Assembly: GCF_012843265.1 (NCBI RefSeq)
Contig: NZ_JABAIT010000018.1
Coordinates: forward strand, 30,013 to 94,012
Length of the DNA stretch: 64,000 bases
Source: Bacillus sp. DNRA2
GTDB lineage: Bacteria; Bacillota; Bacilli; Bacillales; Cytobacillaceae
Reading direction: 5' to 3'
Each line of letters starts with the position of its first letter. Within the stretch, counting starts at the first letter, position 1. A model generated the notes under the pieces. That model ran no database searches, was not told the origin of the DNA, and saw nothing but the letters and a program-made list of their open reading frames with translations. Below are positions 16,276 through 24,815 of this stretch, piece by piece. The translations under genes were made by a program, and so were the position numbers.

Positions 16276-18438
16276 ATGAATCCCAAAGACATAAGCACCT
16301 CAGTGCCGAAAAAAGATCATAAAGGTAAAGTATCGGGGCAGCTTACTTATATCAGTGATATAAAAGTAGAAAATATGGTTTATGGCGTATTGTATCGTTC
16401 TCCGATTGCTTATGGAAAAATCATTTCGATTCAATTACCAAATTTTCCTGAAGGGTATGAGGTGGTCGGTGCAGAGAATATTCCTGGTCCGAATTATGTC
16501 AAAATAATCAACGAAGATCAGCCAATTTTTGCTAACGAATGGGTCAATTATATTGGAGAACCGATTCTCATGCTCGTTGGTAAAGAGTTGCAAGTACTGT
16601 ATCGTTTGTTAATTGAAATCAAAGTAGATTTTGAGGAGCATCCAGCAATCTATACTTTGGATGAAGCAATAAACCAAATCGATAAATCACAGGTCGTAAT
16701 GGCGAACTATAAATTTGGTGAAGAATTAGACGTAATTGCTCAAATAGAGCAGGGAGCAAACCGAATAATAGAAGAAGAATTTATAACAGGATATCAAGAG
16801 CATGTTTATCTTGAGCCACAGGGAATGCTTGCTGTTTATAAAGATGATGAAATCGTTGTCCAAGGTTCAATGCAATGTCTGTATTATATAAAGAACGCCC
16901 TGTTAAATGCTTTAAATTGTAAGGATGAAGAGGTTCGGGTTGTTCAAAGCCCTACCGGCGGAGGATTTGGAGGCAAAGAAGATTATCCATCGATGATGGC
17001 TTGTCACGTTGCTGTTGCTGCAAAGGCTGTGAAGAAGTCAGTGATGCTCGTGTTTGATCGATCAGAGGATATGCTGGTCACAACGAAACGGCATCCAGCA
17101 AAACTCAAATATCGAACTGCCCTTGATAAGGCTGGAAATATCTTAAGTATGAATGTTTTGATTTACCTTGATGGTGGTGCAAATGTAGGATTAAGTTCTG
17201 TTGTGCTCCAACGTGCTCTCATAAACAGTGCGGGCGTATATAATATTCCTCATTTTCATGCTGAAGGATATGTGCTAAAAACCAATACCGTGCCAAATGG
17301 TGCATTTAGAGGCTTTGGTGCACCACAAAGCTTCGCGGGAATTGAAAGTCATATCTCGCACATAAGTAAGTTGACCAACCTTGATCCACTTGAATTTAAG
17401 CGAAAATACCTCGTCAAACAAGGTGACCCCACGATAACCAAAGGCAAATTTAGAGACCCAATTTTAATGGAAGAAATGGTAAAAGACCTCCTTGCAAGAA
17501 CAGATTATAAAAAGAAAAAAGAAGAATTTCAACAATTTAATCAGCAAAGTGTCCGGTATAAAAAAGGAATTGGGGCCTCATTATTTCTCCATGGCTGCGG
17601 GTTTACTGGTAGTGGTGAACGCGATCATATAAAAGCGACAGTGAAACTAGTTAAATCAAAGGATGACCGAGTATCGTTGAAAATCTCAAATTCGGATATG
17701 GGACAAGGTATCGTAACAACTTTAAGCAAAATCGTTGCTAAAGAACTCGATCTTCCATTTGATGATGTGTTATATCCAGAACCTGATACTAAAGAAGTAC
17801 CTGATTCAGGTCCTACGGTTGCATCAAGGACGACGATGATTGTTGGAAAGTTACTTGAACGGGCGGCAAAAAAGCTGAAAACTGGATGGCAATCAGGTGT
17901 TGAGCAAGAGGTTCTTGAACATTATGTACATCGAGAAATGATTCCTTGGGACGAAAAAACATTTACTGGTGATGCATACCCCGCTTATTCGTGGGGGGTG
18001 AATTTTGTTGAAGTGGAAGTTGATTCGTTAACTGGTAATGTCAAATTAGCAAAAGTATACGGCAATTATGAGGTTGGTAAAGTTATTGATGAACGGATTA
18101 TGAAGGGACAAATTGATGGTGGTTTGGCCCAGGGTTTAGCATACGGTTATTTGGAAAAGATGACTTCAAAAGAGGGACGAATTCAACAAAAAAGTATTTC
18201 CGATTACGGACCACCAACTTCAATGGATGTTGTAACAATCGAAAGCAAGATATTTGATAACCCATATGCAGATGGGCCATATGGAGCGAAGGGGGCAGGT
18301 GAATTGACCTTAATTGGAGGTGCACCCGCAGTTCAAGCAGCAATCGAGGATGCTTTACAAACATCTTTTCAGCAAATTCCAATTACACCTGAACAAATTA
18401 TTGAGAGTCTTAAGGTGAAAGAAGGTGGAAAGGGTTGA
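16276..18438 (+). CDS. Xanthine dehydrogenase-family molybdopterin-binding subunit
   Basis: The 720-aa subunit shows GGGFGGKEDYPS (pterin/Mo region), GAFRGFGAPQ, SNSDMGQGIVT and GAKGAGELTLIGGAP, in which the final Glu is the catalytic base of the family. It hydroxylates an aromatic heterocycle or aldehyde using water and passes electrons to the 2Fe-2S subunit. AAGGGTG supports ATG 16276. The stop overlaps the next gene's start by four bases. Purine hydroxylation is the default guess; nicotinate or another heterocycle is possible, and the substrate cannot be read from sequence. Confidence 0.9.
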   Translation: MNPKDISTSVPKKDHKGKVSGQLTYISDIKVENMVYGVLYRSPIAYGKIISIQLPNFPEGYEVVGAENIPGPNYVKIINEDQPIFANEWVNYIGEPILMLVGKELQVLYRLLIEIKVDFEEHPAIYTLDEAINQIDKSQVVMANYKFGEELDVIAQIEQGANRIIEEEFITGYQEHVYLEPQGMLAVYKDDEIVVQGSMQCLYYIKNALLNALNCKDEEVRVVQSPTGGGFGGKEDYPSMMACHVAVAAKAVKKSVMLVFDRSEDMLVTTKRHPAKLKYRTALDKAGNILSMNVLIYLDGGANVGLSSVVLQRALINSAGVYNIPHFHAEGYVLKTNTVPNGAFRGFGAPQSFAGIESHISHISKLTNLDPLEFKRKYLVKQGDPTITKGKFRDPILMEEMVKDLLARTDYKKKKEEFQQFNQQSVRYKKGIGASLFLHGCGFTGSGERDHIKATVKLVKSKDDRVSLKISNSDMGQGIVTTLSKIVAKELDLPFDDVLYPEPDTKEVPDSGPTVASRTTMIVGKLLERAAKKLKTGWQSGVEQEVLEHYVHREMIPWDEKTFTGDAYPAYSWGVNFVEVEVDSLTGNVKLAKVYGNYEVGKVIDERIMKGQIDGGLAQGLAYGYLEKMTSKEGRIQQKSISDYGPPTSMDVVTIESKIFDNPYADGPYGAKGAGELTLIGGAPAVQAAIEDALQTSFQQIPITPEQIIESLKVKEGGKG

Positions 18439-18911
18439 TAAACTTTACACTGAATGGAAGGGTTGTAGAAACCAAAGCCCCAGCAACTATGAGACTACTA
18501 GATGTATTACGAGATGAGTTTGAATTAATTGGTACAAAGGAGGGCTGTGGTGAAGGTGAGTGCGGAGCTTGTAGTGTTTTTGTAAATAACCTTCTCCAAA
18601 ACAGCTGTTTGATTCCAATAGGTTCAATAGTTGGAGCGGATGTTCAAACGATTGAAGGACTGATTGATACTGAGCAGTTTAAAGTTTTAGATGAGAGCTA
18701 TTCCGTTGCGGGAGGCGTACAATGTGGCTATTGCATTCCGGGAATGATTATGGCGAGTGCAGCTTTGTTATCAAACAACCCAAAACCCTCAGAGACTGAA
18801 ATCCGTGAAGGCATTTCCGGAAATTTGTGTAGGTGCACAGGATATAACATGATTGTTGATGCAATTAATCTGGCTGCGCAAAAAGGTGATGGATTATGGC
18901 AGAAAAAATAA
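18435..18911 (+). CDS. [2Fe-2S] subunit of the molybdenum hydroxylase
   Basis: The 158-aa protein has the plant-type ferredoxin cluster motif CGEGECGACSV plus a further Cys (QNSCLIP), and the C-terminal four-Cys cluster (CGYCIPG, then CRCTGY). It carries electrons from the Mo site to FAD. It starts at TTG 18435, overlapping the large-subunit stop by four bases, and overlaps the FAD subunit gene by 16 bases, so the three are translationally coupled. Confidence 0.93.
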   Translation: MINFTLNGRVVETKAPATMRLLDVLRDEFELIGTKEGCGEGECGACSVFVNNLLQNSCLIPIGSIVGADVQTIEGLIDTEQFKVLDESYSVAGGVQCGYCIPGMIMASAALLSNNPKPSETEIREGISGNLCRCTGYNMIVDAINLAAQKGDGLWQKK

Positions 18912-19762
18912 TTGCTTATCGATTCGACCGATTAGACAAAACTCTTTATCAATTAAATATCGAGGACTGTATGATCATAGCAGGTGGAACTGATGTGATG
19001 GTTCAATACAAAAATAGAAGAGGAGCACCTCCGAAGATATCCAAACCACTTATGTTCATTGATCACCTAACGGAACTCAAGCTAGTTTATCAAAAAGATA
19101 AAGATCTGCATATTGGCGCATGTTGTACTTACAGTGATTTGCTTACAAATTCGCTAATACCATCACCATTAAAGGAAGCCATTAAGATGATTGCTGCCCC
19201 GGCAATTAGAAATAGAGGGACGTTAGGAGGAAATATATGTAATGCATCTCCGGCTGGTGACACTCTACCTTTACTGTATATATACAATGCAAAGCTCCTG
19301 TTGCGTTCTGTAAATGGCGACCGAGTCGTTGCAATTTGTGATTTTATCCAAGGACCACGAAGGATTCAGCGATTACAAAATGAAATATTGGTTGAAATAA
19401 TTCTTCCGATAATATTTGAGGATAGTACTTATGTGATGTTCGAGAAAGTGGGTAATCGAAACGCAGATGCCATCGCCAAGGTTTCTTTTGCAGGATTAGC
19501 CCAAATCAACAAGGGGCAAATTACTGAAATGCGTATTGCCTTTGGAGCAGTTGGACCTACAATGGTTCGCTCTGTTGATATTGAGAAAAAGTTGATTGGA
19601 AAACATGTTCCTTTAACTGATAAAGACATTACTGGGATATTGTCTGATTTTTCTAAAGTGATTAAGCCTATCGATGACCAGCGCTCCACAGCGGTATACA
19701 GAAAAAAAGTTGCACTTAATTTGTTGCAATACTACCTAAGCACGATAGGGACGAATCCCTAG
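18896..19762 (+). CDS. FAD-binding subunit of the molybdenum hydroxylase
   Basis: The 288-aa protein has IAGGTDVMVQYKNR and AAPAIRNRGTLGGNICNASPAGDTLP, the two FAD-binding loops of the CoxM/XdhB family. It accepts electrons from the 2Fe-2S clusters and reduces NAD or another acceptor. The gene starts inside the end of the [2Fe-2S] subunit gene. Separate Mo, FeS and FAD subunits are the usual bacterial arrangement. Confidence 0.93.
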   Translation: MAEKIIAYRFDRLDKTLYQLNIEDCMIIAGGTDVMVQYKNRRGAPPKISKPLMFIDHLTELKLVYQKDKDLHIGACCTYSDLLTNSLIPSPLKEAIKMIAAPAIRNRGTLGGNICNASPAGDTLPLLYIYNAKLLLRSVNGDRVVAICDFIQGPRRIQRLQNEILVEIILPIIFEDSTYVMFEKVGNRNADAIAKVSFAGLAQINKGQITEMRIAFGAVGPTMVRSVDIEKKLIGKHVPLTDKDITGILSDFSKVIKPIDDQRSTAVYRKKVALNLLQYYLSTIGTNP

Positions 19763-19808
19763 GAGGAATTATCTAACAATCCTTATCCGAAAAGGAGGGA
19801 GGAGAAAC

Positions 19809-20603
19809 ATGTTAATAACGGAAAAAGTTGCCCAACTCAACCGCGAAAATGAAACCTTTGCCCTTGCGACAATTATTGAGTCAAAAGGCTCTACGCCTCG
19901 GCATATTGGAAAAATGATCATATATCCCGATGGTGCGATTGAGGGGACAGTCGGGGGCGGATTGGCTGAACACTACATTATCTCAGAGGGGGTGAAATCC
20001 ATCCAAGCTGGGAAATCAAAAATCGTCGAATATAAATTGAATAAACATGCAAAAGACGGAATTCACATGAATTGTGGAGGAACATTACGGGTGTTTATTG
20101 AAGTCTATACACCAAGACCTGAACTCGTACTTGTAGGAGCCGGACATCTTGGACTCGCGATGGCGCAGCTCGCTGATTTTCTGGAATTTCCTTATTGTGT
20201 TGTAGATGATCGTCCTGGATATTGTACGAAGGAACGGTTCCCGAACGCGACCAGCCTTTATGTGAATGAGGATATTGGTAAAGCGGTACTTGAGGCGAAT
20301 CTTAATAAACACTCCTATGTGACAATTTTTACAAAGGATCGCGATGATATTGCTTTAAAAACAGCGCTGCAATTTCCATGTGCATACGTTGGGATGGTTG
20401 CTAGCAAGCGCAAGGTTATCAATATTTTTGAAAAATTAAAAAGTGAAGGTATTACACAAGTACAGCTAGACCAAGTCCGTTCACCAATCGGCTTAGAGAT
20501 TGGTTCGGAAACAGCACAAGAAATTGCCATTAGCATTATCGGTGAAATCATAAAAGTAAGTAGAGAATTAAAGCCTAGCAAAGAGAAACAATTAATTAAA
20601 TAA
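19809..20603 (+). CDS. XdhC/CoxI-family molybdenum hydroxylase maturation factor
   Basis: The 264-aa protein has the XdhC_CoxI N-terminal part (ATIIESKGSTPRHIGKMII) and a Rossmann domain beginning LVLVGAGHLGLAMAQLADFL, followed by VDDRPGYC and the GMVASKRKV loop. XdhC binds the cofactor, protects its sulfurated form and inserts it into xanthine dehydrogenase. AAAGGAGG lies before ATG 19809. It ends the operon at a strong terminator. Confidence 0.9.
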   Translation: MLITEKVAQLNRENETFALATIIESKGSTPRHIGKMIIYPDGAIEGTVGGGLAEHYIISEGVKSIQAGKSKIVEYKLNKHAKDGIHMNCGGTLRVFIEVYTPRPELVLVGAGHLGLAMAQLADFLEFPYCVVDDRPGYCTKERFPNATSLYVNEDIGKAVLEANLNKHSYVTIFTKDRDDIALKTALQFPCAYVGMVASKRKVINIFEKLKSEGITQVQLDQVRSPIGLEIGSETAQEIAISIIGEIIKVSRELKPSKEKQLIK

Positions 20604-20605
20604 AC

Positions 20606-20643
20606 AAAAAACCAGACTCAAAAAACAGTGAGTCTGGTTTTTA
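20606..20643 (+). terminator. Terminator of the molybdenum hydroxylase operon
   Basis: AAAACCAGACTCA (20608-20620) pairs with TGAGTCTGGTTTT (20629-20641). Confidence 0.92.
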
Positions 20644-20704
20644 ATTATGCTTGATATTCCAAAACAAAACTTTCGACATGATCTACCGTTGCCAATATCC
20701 GCAG

Positions 20705-20797
20705 TTAGGAAGGGGTGAATACAAATAACGAGCATATTATTGCTAAAAATACAAGTCCAAAAATGATGAATAAGGTTATTATCATCGACTTACTCAT
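20705..20797 (-). CDS. 30-residue single-pass membrane peptide
   Basis: On the minus strand AAGGAAGGTG lies about 7 bases before an ATG at 20797. The frame encodes 30 residues (MSKSMIITLFIIFGL, then a hydrophobic stretch ending VFTPS) and stops at 20705. The ribosome site is strong and the peptide is an almost pure membrane helix, like many tiny Bacillus membrane proteins. No family is recognised. It lies between the Mo hydroxylase terminator and the AraC regulator. Confidence 0.5.
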   Translation of the reverse strand: MSKSMIITLFIIFGLVFLAIICSLFVFTPS

Positions 20798-21047
20798 ATG
20801 AGAACACCTTCCTTAAAATAAATACTAGAGTAATTATCAAGTATTGTTTTAAGGATATTATTTGATTGGAAGTTTAATGTGTTGAATTTATTGACAAATA
20901 GTTACAATACAAAAAAATCATCATTAGTGAAAAAATGCGAATATTTTGATGATCATAAAAGAGGAGTAATTTGAGCCACTCATTTCTATAAGAAATACTC
21001 ATGATGAATTGTACTAGGTGAAGTATTATGCGAGCGATGAATCTAGC

Positions 21048-21905
21048 TTAAAATTTATAAACCACTGGAACTTTTCCAATGCTTTTATAGTGCTTTGGTG
21101 TAATGCCATATTTGTTTTTAAAGAGTGCGATGAAATGTGAAATATTTTCGTAACCAAGTTCATAGGCAACTTCAGTAACATTGTGATATTCCAACAAATT
21201 TTTTGCTTGGGTGAGCTTAAGGTTGGTTATATATTCTTTAGGGGTTATTCCAATTATCTTTTTGAAAGAATTACAGAAATTGGCCTCTGACATATTTAGA
21301 TCGTTAGCCAACTGACATATACTTATCGGCTGTTTGATATTATCTTGGATATATTTGATAGATTGGGTAATAGGATGATGATGTTCAAGATTTATAATCT
21401 GCTGTATGCCTTTTATTTGAACTAAATGATATACCAATTCCTGAGCATAAAGATCGATCAAGAATTCTTTATTTTTATCAAACATTGCAGAAACATTAGT
21501 AAGTTTACTCAAACATTTTCCGAGCTCTGCATTTATTTTACCTAGGAAAAATCTGTTTTCTTTAATTAGGTTATAATCTGCATCAATTTCAATACTAATC
21601 TTCTCTGTAACCTTTTTTAATAGGTTGTCGTTGAGTTCAAAAACTAAAGCTTTTGTAGGGATATCAATATCCATATGTACATTCGCATGGGGTGGCAGAA
21701 CAATAAATTGGCCAGGTTTGTAAGTAAATTGAATGTCCTTATTAATGGAAACATGTTTGCAACCTTCTATTATTGTACAAAGCCTAGTGTTTTCATATGA
21801 TTTGTAATCACAATGCATTGGAGAAAGATCATAATATAGTAATTTTGTGTAATCAGTTTCTAAGCCTTCTACTAATTCAACAGCTCTATTAAAATTAGTC
21901 AGCAT
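21048..21905 (-). CDS. AraC-family transcriptional regulator
   Basis: AAGGAGGTG precedes ATG 21905. The N-terminal part (about residues 20-110) looks like a cupin sensor (FIVLPPHANVHMDI). The C-terminal 100 residues hold two helix-turn-helix units: ISICQLANDLNMSEANFCNSF, and NVTEVAYELGYENISHFIALF with the AraC signature region ending in KYGITPKHYK. It is divergent from the AOR/hydrogenase genes with about 220 bases between starts, so it is the obvious candidate for their activator. The inducer is unknown. Confidence 0.9.
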   Translation of the reverse strand: MLTNFNRAVELVEGLETDYTKLLYYDLSPMHCDYKSYENTRLCTIIEGCKHVSINKDIQFTYKPGQFIVLPPHANVHMDIDIPTKALVFELNDNLLKKVTEKISIEIDADYNLIKENRFFLGKINAELGKCLSKLTNVSAMFDKNKEFLIDLYAQELVYHLVQIKGIQQIINLEHHHPITQSIKYIQDNIKQPISICQLANDLNMSEANFCNSFKKIIGITPKEYITNLKLTQAKNLLEYHNVTEVAYELGYENISHFIALFKNKYGITPKHYKSIGKVPVVYKF

Positions 21906-22127
21906 TTATCAAACACCTCCTTATTTTAACTACTAGCATTTACATAGATATAGTACTATTTGGATTCATATTAAGATATGGATAATTCGTGACAAAAAAA
22001 ATAGCATTACTTTTTAAAGATAATTGTTAGTTTTTTAAAAAAATTAACATTATAGTGAAAGCGTAATCATTATGACGTGTTTAGAGGAGGTGTAACTGGC
22101 ATCGCAAATGCGGTAACCAGGATAATC

Positions 22128-22610
22128 ATGAGTAAAATATTAACGATTTCTCCTGAAAAATGCACCAACTGCAGAAGCTGTGAGTTGATTTGTTCCTTTA
22201 TTAAAACAGGTGAATTCAACCCGAGGGAATCGGCAGTAACTGTACTATTTTATGAAGAAGCTGCCATTTCAGTCCCAGTAATGTGTATGCAGTGCGAAGA
22301 CCCATCCTGTATGAAGGTATGCCCAGTAAATGCGCTTTCGAGAGATGAAAACGGCGCTGTTGTATCAGATTCGGAAAAATGTATTGTATGTAAGATGTGT
22401 ATCAGCGCTTGTCCTTTCGGAAATATTTCTTTCAGCGCTAGAGAAAAGAAAATCGTAAAGTGCGATCTGTGTGATGGTGATCCAAATTGTGCAAAAGTGT
22501 GTCTAGCTGGGGCAATTCAGTATGTAGATGGCACCACTGGCAATATAAACAAAAAACGGGTAATTGCAGAAAAATTTAAGGATTTGTTTGCGGAGGTGAA
22601 GAGTATATGA
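22128..22610 (+). CDS. Four-[4Fe-4S] ferredoxin subunit (AorA/HycB/CooF-like)
   Basis: The 160-aa protein has sixteen cysteines in four groups ([49 protein letters not shown]), so it should hold four [4Fe-4S] clusters. Such polyferredoxins carry electrons for AOR-type enzymes (AorA), formate hydrogenlyase (HycB) and CO dehydrogenase (CooF). ATG 22128 matches where homologues begin but has only a weak AGG site; a strong GAGGAGGTG lies farther upstream at 22084-22092 with no good start codon in frame. It overlaps the AOR gene by four bases, so it is very likely the AOR's electron partner. Confidence 0.88.
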   Translation: MSKILTISPEKCTNCRSCELICSFIKTGEFNPRESAVTVLFYEEAAISVPVMCMQCEDPSCMKVCPVNALSRDENGAVVSDSEKCIVCKMCISACPFGNISFSAREKKIVKCDLCDGDPNCAKVCLAGAIQYVDGTTGNINKKRVIAEKFKDLFAEVKSI

Positions 22611-24409
22611 ACGGTTGGATGGGAAAGATTATCCGCGTGAATTTAGAAAATGAAACTATTAAAACCGAAGCGCTGAACCTTCAGGATGCCAAGCTTTATC
22701 TAGGAGGAAGGGGCCTTGGAACAAAAATCTACATAAATGAAGTTGACCCAAATGTAAACGCCCTTAGTCCTGAAAATAAGTTGATATTCATGACCGGGCC
22801 ACTTACAGGTACGTTGGCTACTTCCGCAGGAAGGTATGAAGTAGTAACAAAAGCTCCGTTGACAGGTACAATCGGAGCTTCTAACTCAGGTGGATATTTT
22901 GGTCCTGAGCTTAAATATGCCGGTTACGATGGCATCATTTTTGAAGGTAAAGCTAAAAAGCCAATCTATCTTTATATTCATGATGATCAGATTGAACTAA
23001 GGGATGCAAGCCATCTATGGGGTAAGGAAGTTCCTGCCACTACGGATGAGCTATTGAAAGAAACGATTGAAGATGCAAAAGTTGCGTGTATAGGGCCGGC
23101 GGGTGAGAAGCTTGTATTGTTCGCTACAATTATGAATGATAAAAACAGAGCCGCCGGTCGCTCGGGACTTGGAGCTGTGATGGGTTCAAAGAACTTGAAG
23201 GCAATAGCTGTAAAGGGTACGAATTCAATAACGGTGGCAAAGCAAAAGGAATTTATGGATGCATGCATGGATTCATTGAACAAGATAAAAGCAAATCCGG
23301 TAACCGGCGCTGGTCTGCCTACGTACGGAACAGAGGTACTTGTAAATATTCTGAACGAGTCGGGGGGACTTCCGACAAGGAACTGGCAAGAATCCTCTTT
23401 TGATAAAGCAGACGATACAAGCGGCGAAACCCTTACAGAGAAGTATCTCATCAGAAATAGAGGTTGCTTTGACTGCGCGATAGGCTGTGGCAGGGTCACG
23501 AAAATCGAGAGATCTCAGTTCACAAACTTTGGTGAAGGGCCTGAATATGAAGCAGGCTGGTCATTTGGAGCAGATTGCGGCGTAAATAATCTGGAAGCGA
23601 TTTGCGAAGCGAACTTCTTATGCAATGAGCTTGGCATGGATCCGATAACCATGGGTTCAACAATAGCATGTGCAATGGAATTGTATGAGAAGGGTTACGC
23701 TTCAACAAACGATATTGGAAGAGACTTACTTTTTGGTGATGCCAACGCGATTGTAGAGCTTACAAGAATGACTGGTTACAGGGAGGGTTTTGGAGACAAG
23801 CTGGCGTTAGGCTCCTATCGAATGGCCGATGAATTCGGGCATCCTGAACTGTCAATGACGGTCAAAAAACAGGAAATGCCGGCATACGATGGACGGGCTT
23901 TGCAGGGAATGGGTCTTGAATATGCAACCTCAAATCGAGGAGGCTGCCATGTCCGCGGGTATTTGACGTCACCTGAAATACTTGGATTGCCTGTAAAGAT
24001 GGATCCACTTGTGACCGAAGGCAAGCCTGCCATGCTAAAAACATTCCAGGATCTTACGGCTGTAGTCGATTCTGTAGGAATGTGCCTTTTTGTCACTTTC
24101 GCAATAGGCTTGCCTGAGATTGCCGAAATGGTCAGGACAGCAACAGGCATAAACTATACGGATGAAGAGATTCTTCAATCCGGTGAAAGAACATGGAACC
24201 TGGAGAAGATGATCAATCTTAAGTACGGGTTCACAAAGAGAGATGATACCCTACCTCCGAGATTATTGACCGAACCAATTTCTAAGGGACCTGCAAAAGG
24301 CAAGGTTACTGAACTGGATGTTATGCTTCCTGAATACTATGCCTTAAGGGGCTGGGATGAAGCAGGTGTTCCATCAGAAATAAAAAGGAATGAGCTTTCG
24401 ATAGAATAA
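22607..24409 (+). CDS. aor: Aldehyde:ferredoxin oxidoreductase (tungsten/molybdopterin)
   Basis: The 600-aa length and motifs are typical of AOR. The N-terminal domain binds the pterin ([10 protein letters not shown], then [15 protein letters not shown]). The [4Fe-4S] cluster ligands are C287, C290, C294 (GCFDCAIGC) and C493 (DSVGMC). The conserved GPEYE (about 311-315) and [10 protein letters not shown] (about 439-448) line the active site. The family oxidises aldehydes to acids, or reduces acids with strong reductants, with W-bispterin. It is coupled by four bases to the four-cluster ferredoxin and lies upstream of an energy-converting hydrogenase, so electrons most likely reach protons rather than NAD. 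The aldehyde is unknown. Confidence 0.92.
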   Translation: MNGWMGKIIRVNLENETIKTEALNLQDAKLYLGGRGLGTKIYINEVDPNVNALSPENKLIFMTGPLTGTLATSAGRYEVVTKAPLTGTIGASNSGGYFGPELKYAGYDGIIFEGKAKKPIYLYIHDDQIELRDASHLWGKEVPATTDELLKETIEDAKVACIGPAGEKLVLFATIMNDKNRAAGRSGLGAVMGSKNLKAIAVKGTNSITVAKQKEFMDACMDSLNKIKANPVTGAGLPTYGTEVLVNILNESGGLPTRNWQESSFDKADDTSGETLTEKYLIRNRGCFDCAIGCGRVTKIERSQFTNFGEGPEYEAGWSFGADCGVNNLEAICEANFLCNELGMDPITMGSTIACAMELYEKGYASTNDIGRDLLFGDANAIVELTRMTGYREGFGDKLALGSYRMADEFGHPELSMTVKKQEMPAYDGRALQGMGLEYATSNRGGCHVRGYLTSPEILGLPVKMDPLVTEGKPAMLKTFQDLTAVVDSVGMCLFVTFAIGLPEIAEMVRTATGINYTDEEILQSGERTWNLEKMINLKYGFTKRDDTLPPRLLTEPISKGPAKGKVTELDVMLPEYYALRGWDEAGVPSEIKRNELSIE

Positions 24410-24433
24410 TAGAAAATACTGAAACAAATTATG

Positions 24434-24469
24434 CCGACAGGTTATATATTTCGCGTATATGCCTGTCGG
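24434..24469 (+). other. Long intercistronic hairpin between aor and the moaD-like gene
   Basis: CCGACAGG (24434-24441) pairs with CCTGTCGG (24462-24469), and the inner ATAT-rich bases extend the stem. There is no T run, so it looks like an mRNA stability or processing element rather than a full terminator. Confidence 0.6.
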
Positions 24470-24495
24470 TAAATTCAATCTCAGGTGATTATTTT

Positions 24496-24765
24496 ATGAT
24501 GATTAAATTTTTTGCCTATATTAGGGATTACACGCATACGAAACAATCAAATATGGATCAGTGCGAAACAGTCGAAGAGCTATTAAAGAAACTCTGCAGA
24601 AAGTATGGCAAAAAGTTTGAACAAAAAGTTTTTGAGGATAAACAGCTTAGTAATGAAATCATTATTCTTGTAAATGGACGGAATATAGAAGATTGTGAGG
24701 GGATTCAAACAAAATTAAACCAAGATGATTTAATTTGTATATTCCCTGTTGTGGCAGGAGGTTGA
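24496..24765 (+). CDS. MoaD/ThiS-like beta-grasp sulfur carrier
   Basis: This 89-aa protein has the MoaD/ThiS pattern IKFFAYIRDYT, a central EIIILVNGRNIED and a C-terminal VVAGG with the diglycine that is adenylated and thiocarboxylated. In pterin synthesis MoaD donates sulfur to make the dithiolene. Dedicated MoaD-like genes often sit beside AOR genes. Its natural activating enzyme, an E1-like protein, is encoded at the far end of this gene run (34648-35364). Confidence 0.85.
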   Translation: MMIKFFAYIRDYTHTKQSNMDQCETVEELLKKLCRKYGKKFEQKVFEDKQLSNEIIILVNGRNIEDCEGIQTKLNQDDLICIFPVVAGG

Positions 24766-24815
24766 TTGATATCAACCTTTTTACTTTAAAAAAAGTCAGG
24801 TGAGGGGGGAAAAGA

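Noticed and set aside
20640..21047. Possible riboswitch between the Mo hydroxylase operon and the AraC gene
   Set aside because: No conserved class blocks or stems beyond the terminator; only the 30-residue membrane ORF is supported.
22095..22125. A GG-N10-GC pattern resembling a sigma-54 promoter just before the ferredoxin gene
   Set aside because: It would place transcription start almost at the start codon, no enhancer-binding activator is nearby, and the adjacent regulator is AraC-type.
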